From the NCBI GenBank assembly GCA_034698045.1, contig JAQGAU010000235.1, positions 1-33,537 on the forward strand: DNA of 33,537 nt, in the 5' to 3' direction. Below the pieces are notes generated by a model. It searched no databases and was not told the origin of the DNA. It worked only from the letters and a program-made list of their open reading frames with translations. The stretch comes from Paramacrobiotus richtersi. Lineage: Eukaryota > Tardigrada > Eutardigrada > Parachela > Macrobiotidae. Positions 10,603-19,606 of this stretch are shown piece by piece (position 1 is the stretch's first letter; each line of letters starts with the position of its first letter). Made by a program: the position numbers and the translations under genes.

Positions 10603-11664
10603 ATGTCGAACATTTCGATGCAAATAAATTCCTCTTTCAACCAACTGATTCCAGATTACTACATCGTATCTAACTGGAACTACGCGCTTTCTTGGACAGC
10701 TGGGATCTGCTCTGCAGCATTACTGTTGAACATTCTCTTGCTTTGGATATTGGTCAGACACGTACGCCCCTGGACATCGTTTACAATCTACATCTTCGTT
10801 CTGACAGTCTGCAACATCATCAATGCTTTTCTGCAGAATCCAGTGTCCTTACTGGTCAGGGACGTTCTCCCTGTCCAGCTGATCCCTTCATTTTGCCTGG
10901 TCCACTTGTTGATTCGCATCCCCGTTGGCTTCGCATTACCGGGTTGTCATATTCTGATATGCTTCAACAGGATGTGTGCTGTGACAGTTCCCCTATTGTA
11001 CAGACGCTACCATACCCGAAAAGCAGCATGGGGTATCTGTTTAACACTGATCTTTTTCTGCGCTGCATTTGCCATTCCCGGGATCATAATCCATGCAGTG
11101 TACTACAGATCAGCGTCGATGAATGACAGATGCTCGTTCCAAGTTTCTTCACCGGATTTACTGCTGTGGACGGTGATCTACAGTGCCGTCTTCTATGAGC
11201 TACCGGAGGTCGCGATTGTGCTCAGTTATCCGTTGTTTCTGTATTTCAAGTTTAGGAGGCGCTCTGTACGTCCAACGATCGACGTTACCAATGACAACTT
11301 GACAGCTCCGAAGGATCAGAGGGAACGGCAGAATAAACGATCCAAGACCCGTTCTTTCACTGTTCTTACGCTTCTGACCATTAGTGTTGTGATCTGCTGG
11401 ACGCCATCGAATATTTATTATGTGATCGAGTCTCGCGATTATACGTTCTTTTTGGCTATGAATCTGTTGAAGCTTGTACATTCGGCGTTTGACCCTATAC
11501 TGTTTTTAGTGTCGGTAGAAAATTTGAGAAGGGCGTTATGCCAACTTTTCGTTTTTGGAAGTGTAAGACCATTGTCTCGATTTGATGGTTGTTCACTGTC
11601 ATTAGTGAACCAATCAAGCCATCGACCGCGTGCAAGTCAAGTCCAATCTTCAGCAGCAACTTAA
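10603..11664 (+). CDS. Class A-like GPCR, group B, with extended C-terminal tail
   Basis: An intronless 353-residue seven-helix receptor. The N-terminus has N-glycosylation sequons (N3, N9). Helices 1-7 lie at about 29-53, 60-88, 97-128, 141-166, 187-214, 252-274 and 281-307. C98 at the start of helix 3 and C177 in extracellular loop 2 form the expected conserved disulfide. Class A hallmarks are altered: N71 takes the place of the helix 2 Asp, and N122-R123-M124 replaces D/E-R-Y. C265-W-T-P and the helix 5 Pro (LSYP) are kept, and helix 7 has D297-P without the Tyr. After helix 7 it runs about 45 residues, much longer than its array neighbours, with a Ser-rich tail that could be phosphorylated. 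The closest relative in the window is the gene at 13103. Ligand unknown; a chemosensory or peptide receptor is possible. Confidence 0.93.
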   Translation: MSNISMQINSSFNQLIPDYYIVSNWNYALSWTAGICSAALLLNILLLWILVRHVRPWTSFTIYIFVLTVCNIINAFLQNPVSLLVRDVLPVQLIPSFCLVHLLIRIPVGFALPGCHILICFNRMCAVTVPLLYRRYHTRKAAWGICLTLIFFCAAFAIPGIIIHAVYYRSASMNDRCSFQVSSPDLLLWTVIYSAVFYELPEVAIVLSYPLFLYFKFRRRSVRPTIDVTNDNLTAPKDQRERQNKRSKTRSFTVLTLLTISVVICWTPSNIYYVIESRDYTFFLAMNLLKLVHSAFDPILFLVSVENLRRALCQLFVFGSVRPLSRFDGCSLSLVNQSSHRPRASQVQSSAAT

Positions 11665-12209
11665 CGCCTTCTGGATGGCGTTGCTCCACCGAACGATTGC
11701 CGGGTATGTCGAGGTGATCTGGTTGACAATAGTAATGACGCGTGATACAAAGGCATCTGAGAACTGTAAACCGAGGTTGACGCTTGTACGCTACCAGTTC
11801 TGGTCCTAACCCATACCACCCGTTCTGGATAATGTCATTGAAATATGAAATTTAACAGTTTCTTGGCTATGTTCGCGACATACACAGTCTGTGTATTCTC
11901 TTGACTGATAAATACACTCGTTTCTCGTTTGAAAATTGGTTTGACCTTGCCTTTTACACGGATTTGTTCCGAAAACGATTTTCACTTAACTGCAGATGTT
12001 TGAGGGTTCGAATAGATGGTAACTTTAACAGACGACTTACGGCGTGCGCACATGCAAACACTGCAGACGGAAACCCAAAACTTGTGTTGACAATTAACGT
12101 ATCTGTATTCTCGCATGTTGTGGTTGTACCTTGGGTTTACAACGGTCAATTCTTCGCATAATATGGGTCATGTCGCTTTCTTTACTGGATTTATCCAATA
12201 TCTTATGGA
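11665..12209. other. Spacer between two group B GPCR genes
   Basis: No gene or recognisable regulatory site is supported here. It presumably includes the 3' UTR of the first receptor. Confidence 0.4.
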
Positions 12210-12555
12210 GCGCGAGGCCCGTCAAAAGGGTACAACTGTTTACAGACTTCAGTTTTCCTAAAGTTCTGCGCGAACTGTTCAAAGATTTCCTCCTCATCTT
12301 TAAAGATGCCTAATGACCTTTAAACAGTGCTGGTTTTACAGAAAGATCTTCTTAACGGTAAAGATCGAAAACATTGAAGACTGGTGGCAGTCTTTAAAGA
12401 CTGGTGCCTTTCTTTAATGTGAAGCAGCGGTCTTTAAGAGTCTGAACAGCGCGAATATTACTCTTTATAGATCGGTGACATATCTTTGGTTACTAGCAAA
12501 ACAGATCTTTGCAAGGTCTTTAAGGAGCTGTTTCACTTTTGACGGGTCCCGCGCG
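12210..12555. mobile_element. MITE-like element with CCCGTCAAAAG inverted ends and internal AGTCTTTAAAGACT palindromes
   Basis: The left end (about 12210-12232) and the complement of the right end (about 12533-12555) share GCGCG-GG-CCCGTCAAAAG with a small indel. The interior is packed with variants of TCTTTAAAGA, including the perfect 16-base palindrome CAGTCTTTAAAGACTG at 12388-12403. It has no coding capacity. The size of about 345 bases fits a non-autonomous DNA transposon. I cannot define a target-site duplication. Confidence 0.55.
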
Positions 12556-13102
12556 CCGTGATTACCCAGAGATTACCTGCTTGAGATTCAACAAAGGCAA
12601 ATGGTCGCTCTCCAGATCATTACGTGTTAACCTGATACCGATTTTCCTGTCCGTTTAATAAAGTTGATGACTGTTCCCTTTATTTCCTTGCCTTACCTAC
12701 TTTTCCACTAGAACAGTAATAATTATATTATTTTCTGTTTCATTGAAAATGCCGTGATAAATATACCATGCCAACCCGTTTTAATAATGCATTTCGTCGA
12801 AAACCATCAGGCCGTCAGGCAGCAGATCCAAGAACGGAAACACCAGAATGTCACATTAATTATGAAGTGTAGCATGAGAAGCCTGTAATTACAATACATT
12901 ACGTCGCAAGAATCCTGCTAACAGGCAACTGGTGCACCACTCCTACCTTTGTATTCAGTTTAATCACTTTAATGTGATACTTCATCTTGATTGCGTCAGC
13001 ACAATTTAACGAGCAAGAAACAGCACGTTATTAAAACTCTTTCTTGACAAAATGCATCAAACTTAGTTACTTTTTTTCGTCCAGAGTCCAGACTCCTGAA
13101 CG
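12556..13102. other. Spacer and presumed promoter of the second GPCR gene
   Basis: AT-rich DNA with no open frame of note. It should contain the promoter of the gene starting at 13103, but there is no clear TATA box at a good distance. Confidence 0.35.
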
Positions 13103-14038
13103 ATGGCAAACATTTCGCTAGGCTTTAATTCTACCATCCAACCTTTTTATTACGTTACGTTCAACTGGAACTATGCGCAGTCGTGGACAACCGGAATCTG
13201 CGCAACCGCGGCCATATTCAACGTTCTTGTCCTTTGGGTGTTATTCAGAAGAGTGCGACCTTGGACATCGTTTACTGTCTATATCCTCGTCCTCATGGTT
13301 TGTAATGTACTTAATGCTTGGCTGCAGAGCCCGGTATCCCTACTGATCAAGGACCTTTTGCCAGTTCAGTACATTCCTTCCTTCTGCATTTTTCATATGT
13401 TGGTTCGTATTCCCATCGGATTCGCATTGCCCGCCTATCATTTGCTGATCTGCTTGAATAGAATCTATGCGGTAGCTGCGCCGTTTGCGTACAAACAGTA
13501 CCATACTCGTAAAGTTGCGTGGACATTATGTATAGTACAGATGGTTATCTGTGCGGCGTTTGCAGTTCCGGGGATACTGGTTGATGCGATTTACTACAGA
13601 TCACTACCGATGAATGAGAGATGCGCTTTTCAAGTCTCTTCCTGGAGCTTACGGGAGTGGACGTTGATTTATAGCGCTGTGTTTTATCAGCTACCGGAGA
13701 TTGCGATTGTGTTGAGTTATCCGTTGGTTTTGTACTTTAGGTACAAGCGTCGACGATCGGTGCGGCCCATTAATGGCAGCAGCAGTGATAATCTGAAAGG
13801 TCAGCGAGAGCAAAATGAAAGGCAGCAAAAGCTATCAGAAACCCGCGCGTACTCCGTTCTTACGCTTCTAACTATCAGTGTTGTACTGTGCTGGACGCCG
13901 GCGAACGTGTACTTCGGACTGGGATCACAAGATTATACGTTTTTCTTAGCGATGAACTTGCTGAAACTGATTCATTCCGCTTTCGACCCGATTCTCTTTG
14001 TCGTATCGGTGGAGAAATTGAGAAACGCGGTTTTCTAG
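13103..14038 (+). CDS. Class A-like GPCR, group B, very short tail
   Basis: An intronless 311-residue receptor similar along its length to the gene at 10603. N3 and N9 are glycosylation sequons. C95 and C174 are the extracellular disulfide pair. N68 replaces the helix 2 Asp, N119-R120-I121 replaces D/E-R-Y, W140 is the helix 4 Trp, C263-W-T-P is in helix 6, and D295-P-I-L-F is in helix 7. Translation stops only 12 residues after helix 7, so helix 8 and the tail are almost absent, unlike its 353-residue neighbour. Intracellular loop 3 is basic with RRRSVRP. It resembles the parent type of the two B relics downstream at 17395 and 23096. Function is inferred only as a seven-helix receptor. Confidence 0.93.
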   Translation: MANISLGFNSTIQPFYYVTFNWNYAQSWTTGICATAAIFNVLVLWVLFRRVRPWTSFTVYILVLMVCNVLNAWLQSPVSLLIKDLLPVQYIPSFCIFHMLVRIPIGFALPAYHLLICLNRIYAVAAPFAYKQYHTRKVAWTLCIVQMVICAAFAVPGILVDAIYYRSLPMNERCAFQVSSWSLREWTLIYSAVFYQLPEIAIVLSYPLVLYFRYKRRRSVRPINGSSSDNLKGQREQNERQQKLSETRAYSVLTLLTISVVLCWTPANVYFGLGSQDYTFFLAMNLLKLIHSAFDPILFVVSVEKLRNAVF

Positions 14039-14171
14039 AATCATATTTATATTCAGACCGTGTCCCACTAATGACCTAGAGTCCTAGACTAAAGTGTCCT
14101 TGGGTAGTGAGACCCACTATATCTTTGGGTAGTGAGATCCCACTTATATTCTGCGTACTTATAATGATATT

Positions 14172-14446
14172 TTGCGAAAGCATAATTTCATCACTGTGCC
14201 ATACAGATTATACAGCCATTCTGCTTCTATTTTACACAACAGGAAGCCATTAGCTTCCCGTTTACGCCAGTGCAAATTAATCTTTTTTTCACGCGTTCTC
14301 TTGTTTCCCACAATCTGTTCAGCTTTGAAACCTAATGCACACGACCGAAGATTAGGTATAAACTCCTGCAAGGAACAGATCAGTGTATCATGCAACACTG
14401 TGAGCCAATCGAATAGTTACGGCAAAACCGTTTTTTGAAATCTTAG
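14172..14446 (+). promoter_or_regulatory. Duplicated group C upstream module, copy 1 (before a pseudogene)
   Basis: This segment matches 18342-18637 and 24176-24472 in order and spacing. Shared blocks include CATAATTTCATCACT, ACAACAGGAAGCCA, TGCCAGTGCAAATTA, GGTTCAGCTTTGAAAC-like and TCCTGCAAGGAACA. TATAAA at 14357-14362 sits just before the last block. The downstream coding copy is dead, so this module is probably drifting. Confidence 0.6.
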
Positions 14447-15337
14447 ATGTTGAACGTTACTCACAACTTCAGGTCCTTTGGTCAACCTTTACATTCAATT
14501 GTATCGCACTGGAGTCAACCACAATCATGGACAACGGCCGTTTGCACTATCGCAGCGATCCTGAACATGTCTCTTACAGTATGGGGATACTCCTATGCAA
14601 AGTAAAATCATGGAATTCTCTTACGATTTACACGTTCGTTCTAACGTTGTGCAACATTGAAAACGACTAGAGTCTACAACGCTGTCGCTTATTTTCAAAG
14701 ATCTACTGCGAGCTTAAACTGGCACGGCCGTACTGTATCATCCATAAAGTGATACGTGTACCCGTCGGCTAAGTCCTACCAACGTGTCACACGTTAATTT
14801 GCTGTAACAGATTTCGCGCAATTCTAACTACTGCAATACCGCTGCCCTTCTTGCACATACGTTACCATAACAAACGATTGGCACCCAAAGTGTGATCGAC
14901 AATGTTACTGATATGTATCGCATTCGCTGTGCCAGGGATCATTTTGGATGAGGTATATTACCGGACCCCGTCAATGGACGAAACGTGTGCTCTGTGGTTT
15001 GATTCGCGGAGTACGAAGGACTGGAATGCATCTTTTAGCGTTGTCTTCTTTGTGTTTCCTGAGGTTTTAATTGTGTTGACGTATCCGATGTTCCTTTACA
15101 TTAGATTTAAACAACGGACGATTCGTCCGCTAAGCCAAAGAAGCGGTACGGATATGGAAATACTATAAAGTCTACTGTAACACCACAGAAAACGAAGAAA
15201 CGGTCAGATCCCACCCTTTTACCATCCTTATCCTCCTGGTTATTGGTGTGGCAGTTTGCTGGACGCCACCCAATGTTTACAACGCCTTCGGGCTGCAAGA
15301 TTCCGGTTTATCCATTCAACACGAAACAAAGGTATAA
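14447..15337 (+). pseudogene. Decayed group C GPCR
   Basis: The stretch aligns by eye from its ATG (14447) with the intact gene at 18638, including SHW-QSWTTAVCTIAA, ICCNR, AFAVPGIILDEVYYR, FPEVLIVLTYP and CWTPPNVY-like segments. It is broken by a small deletion at the end of helix 1, in-frame stops at 14770-14772 (where the intact gene has Phe) and 14893-14895, and a further stop at 15166-15168. It also ends early: the match stops just before helix 7, near 15337. The longest open remnant encodes extracellular loop 2 to intracellular loop 3. It cannot make a receptor. Confidence 0.9.
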
Positions 15338-15420
15338 GATTAGTGATCACTGATCGACTGTTATAGAATGCGTCAGAAATCTGAATCCTTCACAGAAACT
15401 TGATATTTTTTCCAACACAA

Positions 15421-15764
15421 GATAAAGGTCATTAAGGCGTTTCCGTGGATCAGACGGTTTGTCAAACCTCAATTAGTGTAGGCATTCGATAGGATCATAT
15501 CGAGTTACTTTAAACAGGAAATTATTAGCGAACTTGGATTTGACATAAACTATTTCATGTATTCTGCAGATCCGTGATCGTCTTGTGATGATTAACCAGC
15601 TGCAGGGAAAGGAGACAACAAACGTCGTACATACATGTAATTTAGACGCCATCATTGCTATTAAAACTAATACATATAAGGAGGATTTCAGATTCCATCC
15701 CTCGGATTAATCTCATCGACACCAGATCCGGACATTTCGTTACTGAAAAAACTGGCCAAATACT
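15421..15764 (+). promoter_or_regulatory. Duplicated group A upstream module, copy 1
   Basis: This segment aligns with 20752-21091, 25761-26072 and 29155-29482. All precede group A receptors. Shared blocks include GATAAAGGTYATTA, CGATAGGATYAT-like, AAACAGGAAATTATTA, CAGATCCGTGATCG and AAGGAGGGATTTCA-like, ending in an ATG context of TACTATG or similar. It is the presumed promoter and 5' leader. No uniform TATA box is kept across the four copies. Confidence 0.6.
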
Positions 15765-16730
15765 ATGTACAATAATACAGGTAATTCTACCTTCTCCATC
15801 GCCAGAACATTTTCTGTTTTGTTTCACTGGAGTTCCGCCCAATCATGGACGACCGCATTCTGCACAATCGCCATTATCATCAACGCTTTTTTGCTGTATT
15901 TGCTGATTGGTAAAGTTAAACCCTGGACATCGTTCACGGTCTACATACACGTTCTAACTATCAGCAACATCATAAGCGGTGTCCTGCAGAGCCCGCTATC
16001 TCTTCTGGTCAAGGACCTCCTTCCCGTACAGCTAGTCACTTCATTCTGCTCTGTCCATGCATTTCTCCGTGTACCAGCCGGTCTGATGTTACCAGCATGT
16101 CACATGCTGATGTGCTTAAATAGGATTCTTGCCATGACCGCTCCATTTCACTACAAACGCTACCATACAAAAAAATTAGCCTGGGGAATGTGTTTAGCAT
16201 TGGCAATGTTAACTATAATATTTTCCCTGCCTGGCATAATACTTGACGCTCTCTACTATCGGACCCCGGCGACCGATGAAATGTGCCGTTTGCAGCTTGC
16301 AGTTCGTAGCGTGAAAAACTGGAATATCGTATATAGTGCTGTATTCTACGACCTACCGGAGATCGTGATTGTGCTGAGCTATCCACTGTTCTTGTGCTAT
16401 AAGTTTCGAATCTCCAGACAAAGATCTGTTGGGACTATTCCTCCGTCAGTCGACAAGAGAAACAATGGTGCGGATGTCAGCAACCACGCTGTGCAGCCAA
16501 GTGATATACCATCCAAAAGAATGGAATCACGTCCGCTCGCGGTTCTCACTCTTCTTACTGTCAGTGTGGCAGTGTGCTGGACCCCTTCAAATGTATACTA
16601 TTTGATTGGGTCGCAAGATTACAATTTTTTCCTTATTATGAACTTACTGAAACTGGCTCATTCCGCTTTGGATCCAGTGCTACTGCTGATTTCTGTGGGA
16701 AATTTGAGAAATGTGCTTACAGCTAACTAG
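15765..16730 (+). CDS. Class A-like GPCR, group A, most diverged copy
   Basis: An intronless 321-residue receptor. N3 and N7 are glycosylation sequons. C95 pairs with C174 across the extracellular face. N68 replaces the helix 2 Asp, N119-R120-I121 stands at the end of helix 3, W140 is in helix 4, LSYP is in helix 5, C271-W-T-P is in helix 6, and D303-P-V-L-L is in helix 7. Intracellular loop 3 is long and polar (about 212-254) with a basic end KRMESR. It shares nearly all motifs with the genes at 21092, 26073 and 29483 but differs more from each than they do from one another, so it is probably the oldest copy. It sits directly after a dead C copy and before a dead B copy. Ligand unknown. Confidence 0.93.
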   Translation: MYNNTGNSTFSIARTFSVLFHWSSAQSWTTAFCTIAIIINAFLLYLLIGKVKPWTSFTVYIHVLTISNIISGVLQSPLSLLVKDLLPVQLVTSFCSVHAFLRVPAGLMLPACHMLMCLNRILAMTAPFHYKRYHTKKLAWGMCLALAMLTIIFSLPGIILDALYYRTPATDEMCRLQLAVRSVKNWNIVYSAVFYDLPEIVIVLSYPLFLCYKFRISRQRSVGTIPPSVDKRNNGADVSNHAVQPSDIPSKRMESRPLAVLTLLTVSVAVCWTPSNVYYLIGSQDYNFFLIMNLLKLAHSALDPVLLLISVGNLRNVLTAN

Positions 16731-16779
16731 CCGTGCGAGTAAACCATTTTACAGCTTACAAAATTGCGCATCTCACAAG

Positions 16780-16850
16780 ATATGTATATTCTGCATGTAT
16801 ATATTCAGTATGCATGTATGTATGCATGTATTGTATTTATTCACATTATT
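16780..16850. repeat. Low-complexity GCATGTAT/TATA repeat
   Basis: Alternating TGCATGTATATATT and GCATGTATGTATGCATGTATTG runs form an imperfect microsatellite in the 3' flank of the gene at 15765. The matching place behind the gene at 21092 is diverged and carries inserted DNA instead. Confidence 0.6.
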
Positions 16851-17050
16851 GTTTCTCTCTTTATGACTTCTGATTAGTTCTATAGCATGTCTCGTTAGTA
16901 TTAACGGAACTCTGCGGTCCGTTCATCTAATAATCGAGTCAGCATGGTTCATATCTAGGAAAAATGTTCGCCAGAAATTTTGTGTTTGGCAGAAATTTTG
17001 TATGGTGTAACCATCACCAGTTCTATTCCGGTAGATGCTTTCATACATAC
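16849..17050. other. Conserved 3' module of group A genes, copy 1
   Basis: This noncoding segment, starting TTGTTTCTCTCTTTATGA, aligns with 22679-22880, 27222-27330 and 30640-30845, each a few hundred bases behind a group A gene. The best-kept part resembles TTTTGCAGAAATCTTGTAAC followed by AGTTTTATGCCGG and ATACAT. Indels change the reading frame between copies, so a shared protein is unlikely. It may be 3' UTR, an enhancer, or simply carried along with the duplication. Confidence 0.5.
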
Positions 17051-17394
17051 AGTACTATGCATGCTAATGGAACCACGGTACGGAGACATACCTATATATA
17101 TAAAAATGTACAGGTTAGGAAAATGCCATATTGTGTGCTTGATTTTACGGCAGTTCGGGTATATTAGCGTTCCAAATTGGTGCAGCATTGCTGTGGGCAT
17201 TGCCGAAGAAGACTTGGCATTTCCTGGCACAAAAAAGCTGAAAATGAAACTGTGCAAATGTTATTGGATGTACAACAATTCAGAAACGGTTAAACGAAAC
17301 TGAAACGCTCATATTGCTTTACTGCTTCACGGGAGGTATCCATGCCTGGTATCGGAACAGAGGCGTTGTGCACTTCAAAATCGAAAGAAAAGAC

Positions 17395-17838
17395 AGATTC
17401 GATGCTACTTACTAAATGAGAGAGGCGCTTTCCAAGTCTCTTCCTGGAACAATTGAGGTAGTGGACGTTAATTTGTAGCGCAAATGTTTTATCCGCTACC
17501 GGAGGTCGTGATTGTGTTGGGTTATACGTTATTTCTGTATTTTAAGAACAAGCGTCGACGACCTGTGCGGCTGACGAACGGCGACAGCAGTGATAATCTG
17601 AAAGGTCAGAGATAACAAGATGAAAGGCAGAAACAGTTATCAGAAACTCGCGTGTTCTCCGTTCTTACACTTTTCACTATCAGTGATGTCCTGTGCTGGA
17701 CGCCGGGTGAATGTCTACTGCGGACTGGTATCAGAAGATTACACGTTTTTCTTAGCAAAGACTTTGCTGATTCATTCCGCTTTCGACCCTATTCTCTTTG
17801 TCTTTTCTGTAGGAAATTTGAGAAATGTGGTTTTTTAG
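17395..17838 (+). pseudogene. Truncated, decayed group B GPCR relic 1
   Basis: The match to the gene at 13103 begins in extracellular loop 2 and continues to the end of helix 7, so helices 1-4 are missing. Recognisable pieces are the QVSSW-like segment, LPE-VIVLGYT, KRR-PVR, SSDNLKGQ, CWTP-like helix 6 and HSAFDPILF. A stop at 17613-17615 replaces a Glu codon, and frameshifts separate the helix 5 and helix 6 parts. It ends at the same FF/VF-stop position as its relative. Confidence 0.88.
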
Positions 17839-18047
17839 AATCATACCCAGACCGTATACGCATTGCTGAACGAGTAGCGTATGTTTTCACTCAATGTAAT
17901 TATTTGGCGTCCTTGCTGATATTTCCTCAAACAGAACAGAAACGAGTGCCGTTCTGTTATTTTTTGAAATGATTATGCGCCAAACCGTACATTCAACAAT
18001 GCGGTTTACGGATTCATTCACATTTTACTGTTTCAAGTTATGCACCA

Positions 18048-18079
18048 GTTATGATTAGCAGCCGCTTGCTAATCATAAC
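18048..18079. repeat. Perfect 13-base-pair stem-loop
   Basis: GTTATGATTAGCA (18048-18060) is the exact complement of TGCTAATCATAAC (18067-18079), with the six-base loop GCCGCT. The matching region behind the second B relic (about 23905-23945) keeps the left arm and loop but not the right arm, so the palindrome is specific to this copy. Confidence 0.75.
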
Positions 18080-18341
18080 GCGGATGCTACAGGCAGATGC
18101 TATCTGTTGTCCGAATAACAACTAAGAAACGTGCAGTGCGAGGCATTATCTGTTTATTGTCATTATTGGTTTGTTTCTTGGAAATGGACGTGCAGACGGT
18201 GCAATGTCACGCGAAAATAAAACTATGGTAAGTTAGTTCGCGTTACAGTCTTGAGAAGATGCGGTAAGGTTCATTAACACTGCGATTCACCATTTGACTG
18301 ACTATGAAGTGAAATAATTTGGCGAAGTAAAAGATGCAAAA

Positions 18342-18637
18342 GTTGCGGCAGCATAATTTCATCACTATGCCCTACAGCCACAGGATAGGTTGTACCTTCC
18401 GTTTTAAACAACAGGAAGCCATCAGCTGACAGTTTATGCCAGTGCAAATTAATCTCATTTTACGCCTTCTCTGATTTCTGACACTCGGTTCAGCTCTTTC
18501 AACTTGCTGCGCTCGACCGGAGGCTCAGTATAAATTTCTGCAAGGAACACGTAGATGCAGTACAGACATGAACACGCAAATCACTCGTTAACTCCACAGA
18601 GAGAACACGTAGGGCAAACCGCTTTTTGATATCTAGG
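18342..18637 (+). promoter_or_regulatory. Duplicated group C upstream module, copy 2 (intact gene)
   Basis: Aligned with the modules at 14172 and 24176. TATAAAT at 18529-18535 precedes a CTGCAAGGAACA block and lies about 105 bases before the ATG at 18638. It belongs to the only C copy with an unbroken coding sequence. Confidence 0.6.
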
Positions 18638-19606
18638 ATGCTGAACTTTACGCGGAATTCCAGCTCTGTAATTCGACCTTTATATTCCATCGTATCGCAC
18701 TGGAGCAACTCACAATCCTGGACAACGGCCGTTTGTACCATCGCAGCCTTTCTTAACATGTTTCTTGTGTGGTTACTGCTGTACAAAGTAAAATCATGGA
18801 ATTCTCTTACCATCTACATCTTCGTTCTAACATTGTGCAACATTGTCAACGCGGCTGTACAAAGTCCGCTGTCGCTTATGCTCAAAGATCTCCTGGAACG
18901 ACAACTGGCACGACCGTACTGTATTATCCATATAATGTTCCGCGTTCCCGTCGGATTCGTCTTACCAGCGTGTCATATGCTAATTTGCTGTAATCGGATC
19001 TGCGCCATACTCCTGCCGTTCGCATACAGACGATACCATACCAAACGACTGGCCCGCAAAATCTGCTTGGCAATGTTGCTGATATGTATCGCATTCGCTG
19101 TACCAGGGATCATTCTGGATGAGGTGTATTACCGCACTCCGTCGATGGACGAAACGTGTGCTCTGCAGTTTGATTCCCGGAGTATGAAGGATTGGAATGC
19201 AGCTTTCAGCGTTGTCTTCTTTGTGTTTCCTGAGGTTCTGATTGTGTTGACTTACCCAGTGTTCTTGTACATCAGATTTAAACAGCGAACGATTCGTCCG
19301 TTAAGCCAAAGAAGCGGTACGGATACGGAAATCAAGTCTACTGGAACACAACAAAAAACGAGTCGGCCAAAGAAACGATCATCACGCTCTTTTACCATTC
19401 TTACCCTTCTGGTTATTAGCGTGGTCATTTGTTGGACACCTGCCAATGTTTACTACGCCTTCGGGCTGCAAGATTACGGTTTATCCGTTGCGAAGAATTT
19501 GCTCAAATTAGCTCATTCCGCCTTGGATCCAGTTTTGCTGATGGTTTCGGTGAGCAATTTGAGAACGGCAGTAGTGGAGTCTGGAGCAGCGTTACGTTGC
19601 AGTTAG
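18638..19606 (+). CDS. Class A-like GPCR, group C, only intact copy
   Basis: An intronless 322-residue receptor. I use the ATG at 18638 because the few codons before it open with a non-ATG and the aligned copies also begin MLNFT or MLNVT. N3 and N7 are sequons; C95 and C174 are the disulfide pair. N68 stands in helix 2, N119-R120-I121 ends helix 3, C265-W-T-P is in helix 6 and D297-P-V-L-L in helix 7. The almost invariant helix 4 Trp is replaced by R140 (RLARKICL), unlike groups A, B and D. Loop 3 is strongly basic (SRPKKRSSR). The tail ends ESGAALRCS, with a Cys near the end that could be acylated. It follows relic B1 and precedes group A gene 21092, matching the C-A-B order of the duplicated block. 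Ligand unknown. Confidence 0.93.
   Translation: MLNFTRNSSSVIRPLYSIVSHWSNSQSWTTAVCTIAAFLNMFLVWLLLYKVKSWNSLTIYIFVLTLCNIVNAAVQSPLSLMLKDLLERQLARPYCIIHIMFRVPVGFVLPACHMLICCNRICAILLPFAYRRYHTKRLARKICLAMLLICIAFAVPGIILDEVYYRTPSMDETCALQFDSRSMKDWNAAFSVVFFVFPEVLIVLTYPVFLYIRFKQRTIRPLSQRSGTDTEIKSTGTQQKTSRPKKRSSRSFTILTLLVISVVICWTPANVYYAFGLQDYGLSVAKNLLKLAHSALDPVLLMVSVSNLRTAVVESGAALRCS

Noticed and set aside
11200-11481. Minus-strand open frames antisense to the receptor genes (also in 15107-15298, 19252-19446, 32184-32483)
   Set aside because: They are antisense shadows of conserved receptor coding sequence, with no motifs of their own.
12000-12030. GGTTCGAAT resembling a tRNA B box
   Set aside because: No A box or cloverleaf can be formed with the surrounding sequence.
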